From positions 1 to 52,201 of the forward strand of contig JABZFM010000028.1 of assembly GCA_014237465.1 (NCBI GenBank): a DNA stretch of 52,201 nucleotides, written 5' to 3'. The DNA comes from Desulfobacteraceae bacterium (GTDB lineage Bacteria; Desulfobacterota; Desulfobacteria; Desulfobacterales; Desulfosalsimonadaceae). Positions 34,163 to 41,110 of this stretch are shown piece after piece. Position 1 is the stretch's first letter. Each line of letters begins with the position of its first letter. A program made the translations under genes and the position numbers. The notes beneath the pieces are model-generated. The model saw only the letters and a list, made by a program, of their open reading frames with translations, was not told the DNA's origin and ran no database searches.

Positions 34163-35122
34163 ATGCAGACCCGACTGGATGATTCAATCATAGACGCAGC
34201 CGCCCGGTGGAGCCTTGATGTCCAATCCATCCGAAAGGACATTGAAATCTGCGGCAGCCCGGAACGGTGCGAATTCCGGTTTGTCATTGAATGCAGTGAT
34301 AATGATCTGTATGTGATGAAGAGCCTGATTGAAGATGAGATCAATCATAAACGCAAAATTATTTCCAGTCTGAACTGTCTCTTCAAACGCGGTCTTAAAG
34401 GGATCAATCCGTATATTCCATCAAAAGACGGCGCCTATATCGAAAAAATTGACAGCCGATTCTGGCAGATCTCCCGGTTTATCGACGGAGTTTGTCTGAA
34501 ACGGCCGGAATACGTATTTGACCAGTGGCGGGGAAACATCCTGGCGGATTTTTTAATTGATTTGCGGCACAAATCTGAAACCATGCCCGGTATTGACGGC
34601 AAACCGCCGTTTTCCATCATCAATTACATCAACACGCTAAACGACCAGATAAAAACCTTTGAACAGGATCTGTACAAAAAGATTCAACCGGTCGTCGATT
34701 TTTTGGAAAAAAACTTTATCAGGACACACGACAATATACCGGCCTGCTTTTGCCATGGAGATTTTCATGCGTTAAATATGATATGGTCGGATACCGGCAT
34801 CAATGCCGTAATCGACTGGGAATTTTCAGGCATCAAACCGGAAATCTATGACATGGCCAACATGATCGGCTGTATCGGGATTGAAAACCCGGAAGCGTTA
34901 GCCGGGCCCCTGGTCACCGACTTTATCGGCAGGCTGAAAAAATCAGCAATGATATCCGACATCAGCTGGACAGTGCTGGTTGAATTTATTATTGCCATTC
35001 GCTTTGCCTGGCTGTCCGAATGGCTCCGGCATAAAGACCATGAAATGATTGATTTGGAAATGATTTATATAAAACTGCTCATTGATAATGCGAATGACTT
35101 GAAACAAATATGGAAAACCTGA
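34163..35122 (+). CDS. Aminoglycoside/choline kinase-like phosphotransferase (APH family)
   Basis: 319 residues of the protein-kinase-like APH fold. Brenner-type catalytic loop CFCHGDFHALNM (about 190-201) and the metal-binding VIDWEFSG (DxD-like position, about 213-220) are intact. YVMKSLIEDE supplies the ATP lysine. Family members phosphorylate small molecules (choline, homoserine, fructosamine, antibiotics). Nothing here points to resistance, and the substrate is unknown. It begins at an ATG at 34163 with no strong RBS. Confidence 0.82.
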   Translation: MQTRLDDSIIDAAARWSLDVQSIRKDIEICGSPERCEFRFVIECSDNDLYVMKSLIEDEINHKRKIISSLNCLFKRGLKGINPYIPSKDGAYIEKIDSRFWQISRFIDGVCLKRPEYVFDQWRGNILADFLIDLRHKSETMPGIDGKPPFSIINYINTLNDQIKTFEQDLYKKIQPVVDFLEKNFIRTHDNIPACFCHGDFHALNMIWSDTGINAVIDWEFSGIKPEIYDMANMIGCIGIENPEALAGPLVTDFIGRLKKSAMISDISWTVLVEFIIAIRFAWLSEWLRHKDHEMIDLEMIYIKLLIDNANDLKQIWKT

Positions 35123-35186
35123 GGCTGTGCATCAATTATCATAAACAACCTTTATGGACGAACACGAACAATAACAGGGAGAAAAC

Positions 35187-35627
35187 ATGAATCATTTCAT
35201 CCGAATCATCCGGCAGGTCATAGTCATCGCACCCATTCTCTGGCTGCTTGAACTGTTCCAGAACAAACTCTATTTTCTGGCCACCGGAAAATGGGGATGG
35301 GTTTATCCGGGATCGCCCTATCACTGGTTCAGCTTTGAGACATTAAGCAACTGGGGACTTTCCGTGGCGGTTATTTACATTGTTTACAGGACCTGGTTTA
35401 TGCCCAAACGGATGAACACCCTGTTGCGTATTGGCATCATAGGGATCATGGGCGTTATCCTGGAATATGCCAATGGTTTTATGTACCACCATGTCACCGG
35501 CAACTATTTGTTTATATGGGAACACTCACGGTTTACATATATCGATTTTATCGCAATTCCCATGTGGTGGCTGAATGCGGCAGTATATCATTTCTTGAGT
35601 TGTAAACTGCTGAATCTGCATCGATAG
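35187..35627 (+). CDS. Small multi-pass membrane protein
   Basis: 146 residues with four hydrophobic spans at roughly 8-28, 52-70, 80-100 and 122-140 (IVIAPILWLLELF, WGLSVAVIYIVY, IGIIGIMGVILEYANGF, YIDFIAIPMWWLNAAVY). The RBS GGGAGAAAAC precedes the ATG. I do not recognise the family. It lies upstream of three further small membrane-protein genes in the same direction, so a shared membrane function is possible. Confidence 0.7.
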   Translation: MNHFIRIIRQVIVIAPILWLLELFQNKLYFLATGKWGWVYPGSPYHWFSFETLSNWGLSVAVIYIVYRTWFMPKRMNTLLRIGIIGIMGVILEYANGFMYHHVTGNYLFIWEHSRFTYIDFIAIPMWWLNAAVYHFLSCKLLNLHR

Positions 35628-35633
35628 ATAGAA

Positions 35634-35675
35634 AGGCTAAAGGCTGAAGACTGAAGGCTGAAGGCTGAAGGCTGA
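35634..35675 (+). repeat. Tandem repeat of a 7-bp unit (AGGCTGA)
   Basis: Six consecutive heptamers: AGGCTAA, AGGCTGA, AGACTGA, then AGGCTGA three times. They lie between two membrane-protein genes. Such tracts vary in copy number by slippage. Confidence 0.9.
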
Positions 35676-35720
35676 AGGATTTAGCCCGGTTATGGAAAAC
35701 CGAATTTTCAAGGATAGACT

Positions 35721-36038
35721 ATGTTCCGGACACTCACCCATCTGCTGCTTCACTTTATCGTACCCGGCATTGCCGCCAGGTGGGGATTTAAAGAACAGTG
35801 GAAAAAGGCCTGGGCCATCATGCTGGCAACCATGATTGTCGATCTGGATCATCTTCTCGCTTCCCCGGTCTTTGATCCAAACCGTTGCAGTATCGGGTGT
35901 CATCCCTTGCACAGTGTCCCGGCAATATGTTTGTATATGGTTTTGACAATAATCCCAAAGACCCGGATTATCGGTGTCGGCCTGCTCATTCATATGGCCT
36001 TAGACGGCATTGACTGTTTCTGGATGGGTTATATATGA
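35721..36038 (+). CDS. DUF6122 family membrane protein
   Basis: 105 residues. The pattern RTLTHLLLHFIVPGIAARW, VDLDHLLASPVFDPNRCSIG, CHPLHSVPA and a final LIHMALDGIDCFWMG is that of the DUF6122 family. It has three or four hydrophobic spans and conserved His/Asp residues (DLDHLL, HPLH) of the kind seen in membrane metal-dependent hydrolases. The biochemical role is unknown. The stop overlaps the next start by four bases (ATGA), so translation is coupled. Confidence 0.75.
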   Translation: MFRTLTHLLLHFIVPGIAARWGFKEQWKKAWAIMLATMIVDLDHLLASPVFDPNRCSIGCHPLHSVPAICLYMVLTIIPKTRIIGVGLLIHMALDGIDCFWMGYI

Positions 36039-36409
36039 ACGGTTCACGATCAAACATTATGATTTTCAGGATATCACTGGCTGTCGCCGTATCAGGAATC
36101 CTGATCCTCGCGACAACCCCTCTCTCGTATCCGGTGGTGTCCGGCATCAACGACAAACTGAGTCATATTTTTGCTTTTTTTGTTTTATCCCTGCTCGCAG
36201 ATTTTTCCTTTCCTGATAAAAAATTTAATTTATATATCATTCTCCCGTTAATGGCTTATGGTTTAATGATTGAGGGTATTCAGTATTTTCTCCCGTACCG
36301 GATGTTCTCATTGTTTGATGTGGCAGCCGATGCCATGGGTCTTGTATTATATAGAATATCTTTTCCCTTACTGAAAAAAGGCGTTGATGCGATTTTTAAC
36401 AAAAAATAA
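36035..36409 (+). CDS. VanZ-like family protein
   Basis: 124 residues with four hydrophobic segments. The family traits are NDKLSHIFAFFVLSLL (helix 2 with the polar DKxxH signature), EGIQYFLPYRMFSLFDVAADAMG and a C-terminal helix. VanZ-like proteins are small membrane proteins of unclear function, first noted for teicoplanin resistance. It overlaps the DUF6122 gene by four bases and is followed 25 bases later by the DUF456 gene. Confidence 0.8.
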   Translation: MNGSRSNIMIFRISLAVAVSGILILATTPLSYPVVSGINDKLSHIFAFFVLSLLADFSFPDKKFNLYIILPLMAYGLMIEGIQYFLPYRMFSLFDVAADAMGLVLYRISFPLLKKGVDAIFNKK

Positions 36410-36433
36410 CCAAAAACAGGCTATTTAAAAAAT

Positions 36434-36922
36434 ATGGATGCCGGAACTTTAATTCTCTGGATACTTTCAGCGCTGTTTACCATCACCGGCCTGGCCGGGC
36501 TCATTATTCCCGTGATCCCCGGCCCGGTTCTGCTGCTGGCCGGGCTTGTAATGGCCGCCTGGGCTGAAAATTTCGTATTTGTCGGCCCGGTGGTCATCAC
36601 CATTTTAACGCTATTAGCGGTACTGGCCCATGCGCTGGATTTTCTGGCCGGCGCCATGGGGGTCAAACGGTTCGGGGCCAGCCGGAAAGCGGTAATTGGC
36701 GCGGCCATCGGCGCTATATTCGGCATTTTTTTCGGGTTTATCGGTATCCTGACCGGACCGTTTATCGGTGCTATTGTCGGCGAACTAACCGTGCAAAGAA
36801 ACTTTCAGTCAGCCGGGCTTGCCGGCATCGGGGCCTGGCTGGGAATGATGGTTGGCGCTGCCGCCAAAATAGCGATCGGTTTTTCCATGGTCGGCATATT
36901 TATCATTGCCCGCCTGTTTTGA
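36434..36922 (+). CDS. DUF456 family membrane protein
   Basis: 162 residues, mostly hydrophobic, with Gly-rich repeats. LAGLIIPVIPGPVLLLAG (about 20-37), HALDFLAGAMGVKRFGAS and the Gly-rich IGAAIGAIFGIFFGFIG, then LTGPFIGAIVGEL, are the DUF456 pattern. Five or six spans are likely. The function is not known. It begins directly after the VanZ-like gene. Its stop codon TGA forms the first bases of a truncated dispersed repeat (36920). Confidence 0.82.
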   Translation: MDAGTLILWILSALFTITGLAGLIIPVIPGPVLLLAGLVMAAWAENFVFVGPVVITILTLLAVLAHALDFLAGAMGVKRFGASRKAVIGAAIGAIFGIFFGFIGILTGPFIGAIVGELTVQRNFQSAGLAGIGAWLGMMVGAAAKIAIGFSMVGIFIIARLF

Positions 36923-36941
36923 TGACTTCGTAAAAAGCCCC
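36920..36941 (+). repeat. Dispersed repeat end, copy G (truncated)
   Basis: TGATGACTTCGTAAAAAGCC matches the left end of the family. No partner end follows before the RidA gene. It overlaps the DUF456 stop codon. Confidence 0.75.
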
Positions 36942-36980
36942 TCTTCTTTGAACAAACAAATACTTATAAAGGAAAAACAC

Positions 36981-37406
36981 ATGGAATCAAACAAAAAACA
37001 ACCCAAACAAACACTGATCAACCCGGAAGGCACGGAATTTATTTATAACACATTAAAATTTTCCCAGGCGGTTCGTGTTGGTAATTCCGTCTGGGTATCC
37101 GGCCAGGTGGGGATGGATGAAAAAGGGACTGTGGGTGAAAACATCGAAGAACAGGCTCGCATAGCGTTTCAAAACCTGAAAAAAGTGCTGAATGATGCCG
37201 GTGCCGGCCTTGATGACATCGTGGAATTAGTAACCTATCACACCGAAATGAAAGACATGAAAATATTCGGAAAAGTAAAGTCGGAATTTATCACGGATAA
37301 TTATCCGGCCTGGACTGCGGTGGGTGTGACAGAACTCGTCCTCCCCCAGCTGATGCTTGAAGTCCGGGCAACAGCGGTTGTCGGCAGCGGGCCTTCAGGC
37401 AGTTAG
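36981..37406 (+). CDS. RidA/YjgF-family protein
   Basis: 141 residues from the ATG at 36981 (AAAGGAAAAAC upstream). The RidA fold is evident: LKFSQAVRVGNSVWVSGQVG (about 26-45), EEQARIAFQNLKKVLNDAGAGLDDIVE, and the closing PQLMLEVRATAVV. Classic RidA hydrolyses reactive enamine/imine intermediates made by PLP enzymes. The catalytic arginine of RidA lies in the last strand; here an Arg is present in LEVRATA, but I cannot confirm that it is equivalent. Confidence 0.87.
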   Translation: MESNKKQPKQTLINPEGTEFIYNTLKFSQAVRVGNSVWVSGQVGMDEKGTVGENIEEQARIAFQNLKKVLNDAGAGLDDIVELVTYHTEMKDMKIFGKVKSEFITDNYPAWTAVGVTELVLPQLMLEVRATAVVGSGPSGS

Positions 37407-37949
37407 TTTTCGCGACTGGAAGACGCGCAAGACACCTTGGTAAAAGGGGGGGGCATATGATTTTGAGATCATTGACCACCCCTTTCTCAATTTTAATTTA
37501 CGTCGACGAATTGCTGACCATCCGAGGGTTATCAACAAAACAGATAAAAGAATCATGCCCCATTCATCTAATGAATATAAATTTTCACTTATAAATTCTA
37601 CATAAACAAAAATATATGTCACCCTTAAACAGGCACTTATGGTTTATCATGACAAAATAAAATTCGACGCAAAATGCTCTTGTCGAGGTTATTGGTAAGG
37701 ACAATGTGGTGTGGGGACTGTAGCCCATAACAACTACGGATTAAAAGATTTTTTTTTAGTTTGAACCACACTTGTCCGATATTAACTACCGCTAAAAGGA
37801 TTTGGTCAGCATTTAAACTAAAAAAGTATAACCTGAAACTGAAAATTATAATTTTCGATCATAACCAACTGATATTATTAATACGAAAAGAAAAAATCAG
37901 ATTATTTTGGACAGCAATGGACATTAGGCTTTTTACAAAGCCATCAACA
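37407..37949. other. Intergenic region with repeat remnant
   Basis: A 543-base spacer between convergent genes. A GGGGGG/CCACCCC inverted pair at about 37446-37488 may form a terminator for the RidA gene. 37927-37948 holds a lone dispersed-repeat end. No gene is seen between. Confidence 0.45.
37927..37948 (-). repeat. Dispersed repeat end, copy I
   Basis: Read on the minus strand it is GTTGATGGCTTTGTAAAAAG, one terminus of the family. It directly abuts the DsrE-family stop codon. Confidence 0.7.
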
Positions 37950-38297
37950 TTAAAAAGTGATAATTTCATACCCCTGCTCCTGATATCCGCTCAAGGACGG
38001 ATGGCCTGACATATCATCTAAAAGCGTCAGTCCCTGGTCCTTTGCTGCCTGTAATGTTCCCAGCTTGTTGGAGCAGGCCCGGCACACCCCGTCAACCAGC
38101 CCGGCGTCTTTAACTTTTCCCCACAATTTATTCAGCGGATGATCTTCTTTAACCAGATCAGGGATAAGTTTAACGGCAGCGCCTTCTATGATAACAGACG
38201 GTGCGTGCCCTTTTGCCTTCATATCCAAAGCATTTAACAACACATGAATAAAACACATGGGGTCCCCGTTAAATACAAACAAAGCGAATTTCATCAT
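37950..38297 (-). CDS. DsrE-family protein
   Basis: 115 residues starting at 38297 (AAGGAG just upstream; the next Met codon is equally usable). The DsrE/TusD fold is suggested by the start KFALFVFNGDPMCFIHVLLNALDM, by the VIIEGAAVKLIPDL stretch and by VCRACSNKLGTLQAA, where two cysteines (CRAC) sit at the position of the active Cys. Such proteins carry sulfur as persulfides or act as small redox proteins. It stands alone here, not in a dsr or tus operon. Confidence 0.8.
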   Translation of the reverse strand: MMKFALFVFNGDPMCFIHVLLNALDMKAKGHAPSVIIEGAAVKLIPDLVKEDHPLNKLWGKVKDAGLVDGVCRACSNKLGTLQAAKDQGLTLLDDMSGHPSLSGYQEQGYEIITF

Positions 38298-38378
38298 TTT
38301 TCTCCTTAGCAAAGATCCTGACCCAAAGGACCAGGTTTTCTAAAATCAAATAAAATACTTTAAGTGTCCACCATAACC

Positions 38379-39848
38379 CTACAGACCGGTATCAAACTCA
38401 ATTAAATCACCGTTTGAAATTGTCAACCCTTCGCCCAGCGGCAGGGGTTCGTCCATCCCTTCAATATATCCCAGCAGATTATATGTCCCCGGCATGACCG
38501 CATAGGTTTTCCACAGCGGATAGGAACCATTTGAGGCGCGGTTAATTTTAATTGCCGGCGCATCTGATCCCTGAGGAACCAGTTCCCAACTGACCAGTTC
38601 AGAATCCGCCGGCTCTTTAATGGATATTCCCGAATCAATGGTAACAACTGTTTCCAATCCTTTTTGGATCTGTATATTTTTCGCAAGCACAACCGGTGTC
38701 GTATCTGTCTTATACAAATACCCCCGCTGATAGTGGACGGCAAAGTGATACGTTCCGGCCGGCAAAGGCTTGGGCTTGTAAAAATAATAATCATTGCCGG
38801 TATAAGGAAGTGTCAGTGAGAACTCCGGGTTGTCCGCGCGGGTGACGATCACTGCGCCGGCAGGGATCTTTTTTAATGTGTCCGCAATATTGAATACCAG
38901 AACACCCAGATCAATGGCCAAGGTTTCCCCGCCGGTCACTGTAAACACCCCCAGCGAAACGTCTGAATCCGGTTTATAGTTGGAGTTGGCAAACCCTGCA
39001 ACAACTTCATAATCACCGCTTAACAAGGGATGGATGCTGTCCGCACCCGGGTCCTTTACGGTTTTTACAAGTTTTCCATCTGCTTTCCGGATAATCTTAA
39101 AGGTATTTAAACTGATCGTTGCGGAAGCCGGCATGGTGATCCGCAATTTTCCGAGCCGTGAAACCGCCTTTTTACCGATTGTTTTTGCTTTTTCCACTTT
39201 TTGCGCCACCTCATTTTGAAGAGACTGAAATGCTGCCAGAAGTGCTTGCGCGTTATCAGCTTCAAAATACTGCCCGCCCCCGGCTTCGGCCATGCAGGCC
39301 AACTGGGCTTTCTGCTGGTCATTAATATCAAACCCCACTACATGAAGGATAAATTTTATTCCCAGGGCCTTGAGCTCACGGATTGCCTGACACGGACTAT
39401 CGTGACATGTTTCTTCGCCATCGCTTAATAAAATTACGGTGGTCTCATTTTCCCGATTTTTTAATGCCTCCGTAACCCGCTCAACGGACCCGGCAATCGG
39501 TGTCATTCCTTTTGGATTGATTTGATCGATATAACTTAAAATCCCGTTTCTGTCATCACTGCCGGGCGGGACAAGAATCTCAATATCGGCGCAATCCCCT
39601 TTACGGTTATGACCATAGGCTGTTAATCCGACACGGACCTCATGCGGCAGCGCCGGAACTATTTCATGCATGACCTGTCGGACGATTGAAATTTTTGCCT
39701 GCCCATCGACTTGGCCCCACATGCTTCCGGAAGCATCAAGAACAAACATCACTTCAGGAAAACTTTCCGCAACACTATTTGGCACATGAATGAAAACAAG
39801 AAAAAAATGAATAAATACAGCCAGAACCAGGACGAATAGTTTTTTCAT
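38379..39848 (-). CDS. Secreted VWA-domain protein
   Basis: 489 residues. A signal peptide (about 1-27, KKLFVLVLAVFIHFFLVF, cleavage near SVAES) is followed by a von Willebrand A domain (about 30-215). Its complete MIDAS is FVLDASGSMWG, a Thr in GMTPIAG and LLSDGEET. Beyond that are beta-rich repeats (about 245-485) resembling carboxypeptidase-regulatory or PEGA-like modules (ADGKLVKTVKDPGADS, then LPAGTYHFAVHYQRGY). It is probably periplasmic or surface-bound and Ca/Mg-dependent in binding. Several cysteines (GDCADIE, ETCHDSPCQ) may pair. Confidence 0.85.
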   Translation of the reverse strand: MKKLFVLVLAVFIHFFLVFIHVPNSVAESFPEVMFVLDASGSMWGQVDGQAKISIVRQVMHEIVPALPHEVRVGLTAYGHNRKGDCADIEILVPPGSDDRNGILSYIDQINPKGMTPIAGSVERVTEALKNRENETTVILLSDGEETCHDSPCQAIRELKALGIKFILHVVGFDINDQQKAQLACMAEAGGGQYFEADNAQALLAAFQSLQNEVAQKVEKAKTIGKKAVSRLGKLRITMPASATISLNTFKIIRKADGKLVKTVKDPGADSIHPLLSGDYEVVAGFANSNYKPDSDVSLGVFTVTGGETLAIDLGVLVFNIADTLKKIPAGAVIVTRADNPEFSLTLPYTGNDYYFYKPKPLPAGTYHFAVHYQRGYLYKTDTTPVVLAKNIQIQKGLETVVTIDSGISIKEPADSELVSWELVPQGSDAPAIKINRASNGSYPLWKTYAVMPGTYNLLGYIEGMDEPLPLGEGLTISNGDLIEFDTGL

Positions 39849-39894
39849 AAGCAGTTCCTTTCAGGCGATTTGTGAAGTGATTGTCTGGGTAAAA

Positions 39895-39937
39895 TTGATG
39901 GCTTTGTCCATCGGAATCTGACTTTTTACGGGAGTGT
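39895..39937 (+). repeat. Dispersed repeat, copy J (collapsed)
   Basis: TTGATGGCTTTGTCCATC is joined directly to CTGACTTTTTACGGGAG: both termini of the family without the interior. It lies in the 137-base gap between the VWA and DUF4412 genes. Confidence 0.65.
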
Positions 39938-39985
39938 TAAAATACATATTTAATATGTTAAAATCAATACCCCCAAAGACCGGCT

Positions 39986-40738
39986 TTACGGTAACGTTTC
40001 TTTTGTATATCCTTTTGGGATTTCAAAAACATTTTTCGGCGCTTTTTTGTCTTTAAACTCCATCAGATCGGTTACTGTTTTTCGGGACTGATTCATAATG
40101 TTCTGGGTTGAAATGGTTTTTACCTGAATACCCTTTATTTTCTTTATCTCAGACGTCACATCCTTCATGCTATTTTCCATGCCCGGCATTACGGATATCA
40201 TCGATGACGTCAACTGATCATATAAAGCCGAATCCACTTTCAAATCCTCGGTGGCCCAGACCTCATTTTCAATTTCTCCCATAAAGGTTTTCAGGGTAAG
40301 AAAATATTTCTTGCAGTTCCACGAACTGATTTTTTTCTTTTCATCGGTTGCCCGGACAACGGCTTCTATTTTCATTATATTTTTCATCATGCCTTTCATG
40401 GCTGCCGTTTTTTCCGGATCTTTTCCTTCCTTTATCCTGACCTGCATCGCATCCACAGTCAGATCTCTTATCATGTATGTCTTTTTCCGGTGGTCAATCA
40501 TGATGACTTTTTGCTCATAGGGCAGCATGATAACAGAACTTTTGGGGTCATCACTCCGGAATCCCTTTTTCGTGATCCAGATTTCCTCAACCACATTTTC
40601 GGCCGGTTGATCCATGCCCATGATTTTCACTGCATCGGTATGCCGTTTCCGCTTCATATATATATCTGCATGTGAAGGTCCGGGCACAGAAAGCAGCCCG
40701 AAAATTAACAATGTAATTAAACTAAGAATTCGTTTCAT
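39986..40738 (-). CDS. DUF4412-type periplasmic protein
   Basis: 250 residues from ATG 40738 (AGGAGAT upstream). Signal peptide MKRILSLITLLIFGLLSV with cleavage near SHADI. The mature part resembles the DUF4412 beta-structure: a start like YMKRKRHTDAVKIMG, an iWI-x-K-x-R segment (EIWITKKGFRSDD), VIMIDHRKKTYMIRDL, then ISSWNCKKYFL and EIENEVWATEDL. Function is unknown; the fold is related to outer-membrane lipoprotein-sorting-like proteins. The VWA gene follows on the same strand. Confidence 0.75.
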   Translation of the reverse strand: MKRILSLITLLIFGLLSVPGPSHADIYMKRKRHTDAVKIMGMDQPAENVVEEIWITKKGFRSDDPKSSVIMLPYEQKVIMIDHRKKTYMIRDLTVDAMQVRIKEGKDPEKTAAMKGMMKNIMKIEAVVRATDEKKKISSWNCKKYFLTLKTFMGEIENEVWATEDLKVDSALYDQLTSSMISVMPGMENSMKDVTSEIKKIKGIQVKTISTQNIMNQSRKTVTDLMEFKDKKAPKNVFEIPKGYTKETLP

Positions 40739-41110
40739 GTCATTATCTCCTTTTGACATATATACCTCTGGACAATGAATATCATGTTTTAACGTTTAAT
40801 AATTCTCACACAAAAAGACATATAGTCAATTCTTTTATGAACCGGTTTTTTTGTTAAAGATACCCCCCATCAATAAAGATTCCTAAAACAGATTTTAAAA
40901 AATAAAATATATTTCCCACTCTGTAAAATAAAACACAACACGGCGGTGGTGCTTTGTGTTTGACAAAATTCATAAAATTGATGAAGATATATCATCTCAA
41001 TTATATATATGGAAACCTTTTTACGAAACTGTTATCCAAGTATTACTACAGGACACGATACACGATCAGTTTATAACTGATTGTTTTTGCTATAAGAAAG
41101 GACTGCATCA
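40739..41110. other. Divergent intergenic region before the AAR-like gene
   Basis: 372 AT-rich bases. TTGACA at 40960-40965 could be a -35 element for the gene at 41111, but no good -10 sits at the right spacing (GATATA is 19 bases on). AAAGGA (41097-41102) serves as RBS. Nothing else is recognised. Confidence 0.4.

Noticed and set aside
35634-35675. CRISPR array
   Set aside because: Uninterrupted 7-bp units without spacers and no cas genes; it is a simple tandem repeat.
37446-37488. Confident terminator after the RidA gene
   Set aside because: The G-run/C-run pairing is imperfect, the loop is long and there is no proper T tract; mentioned only as possible.
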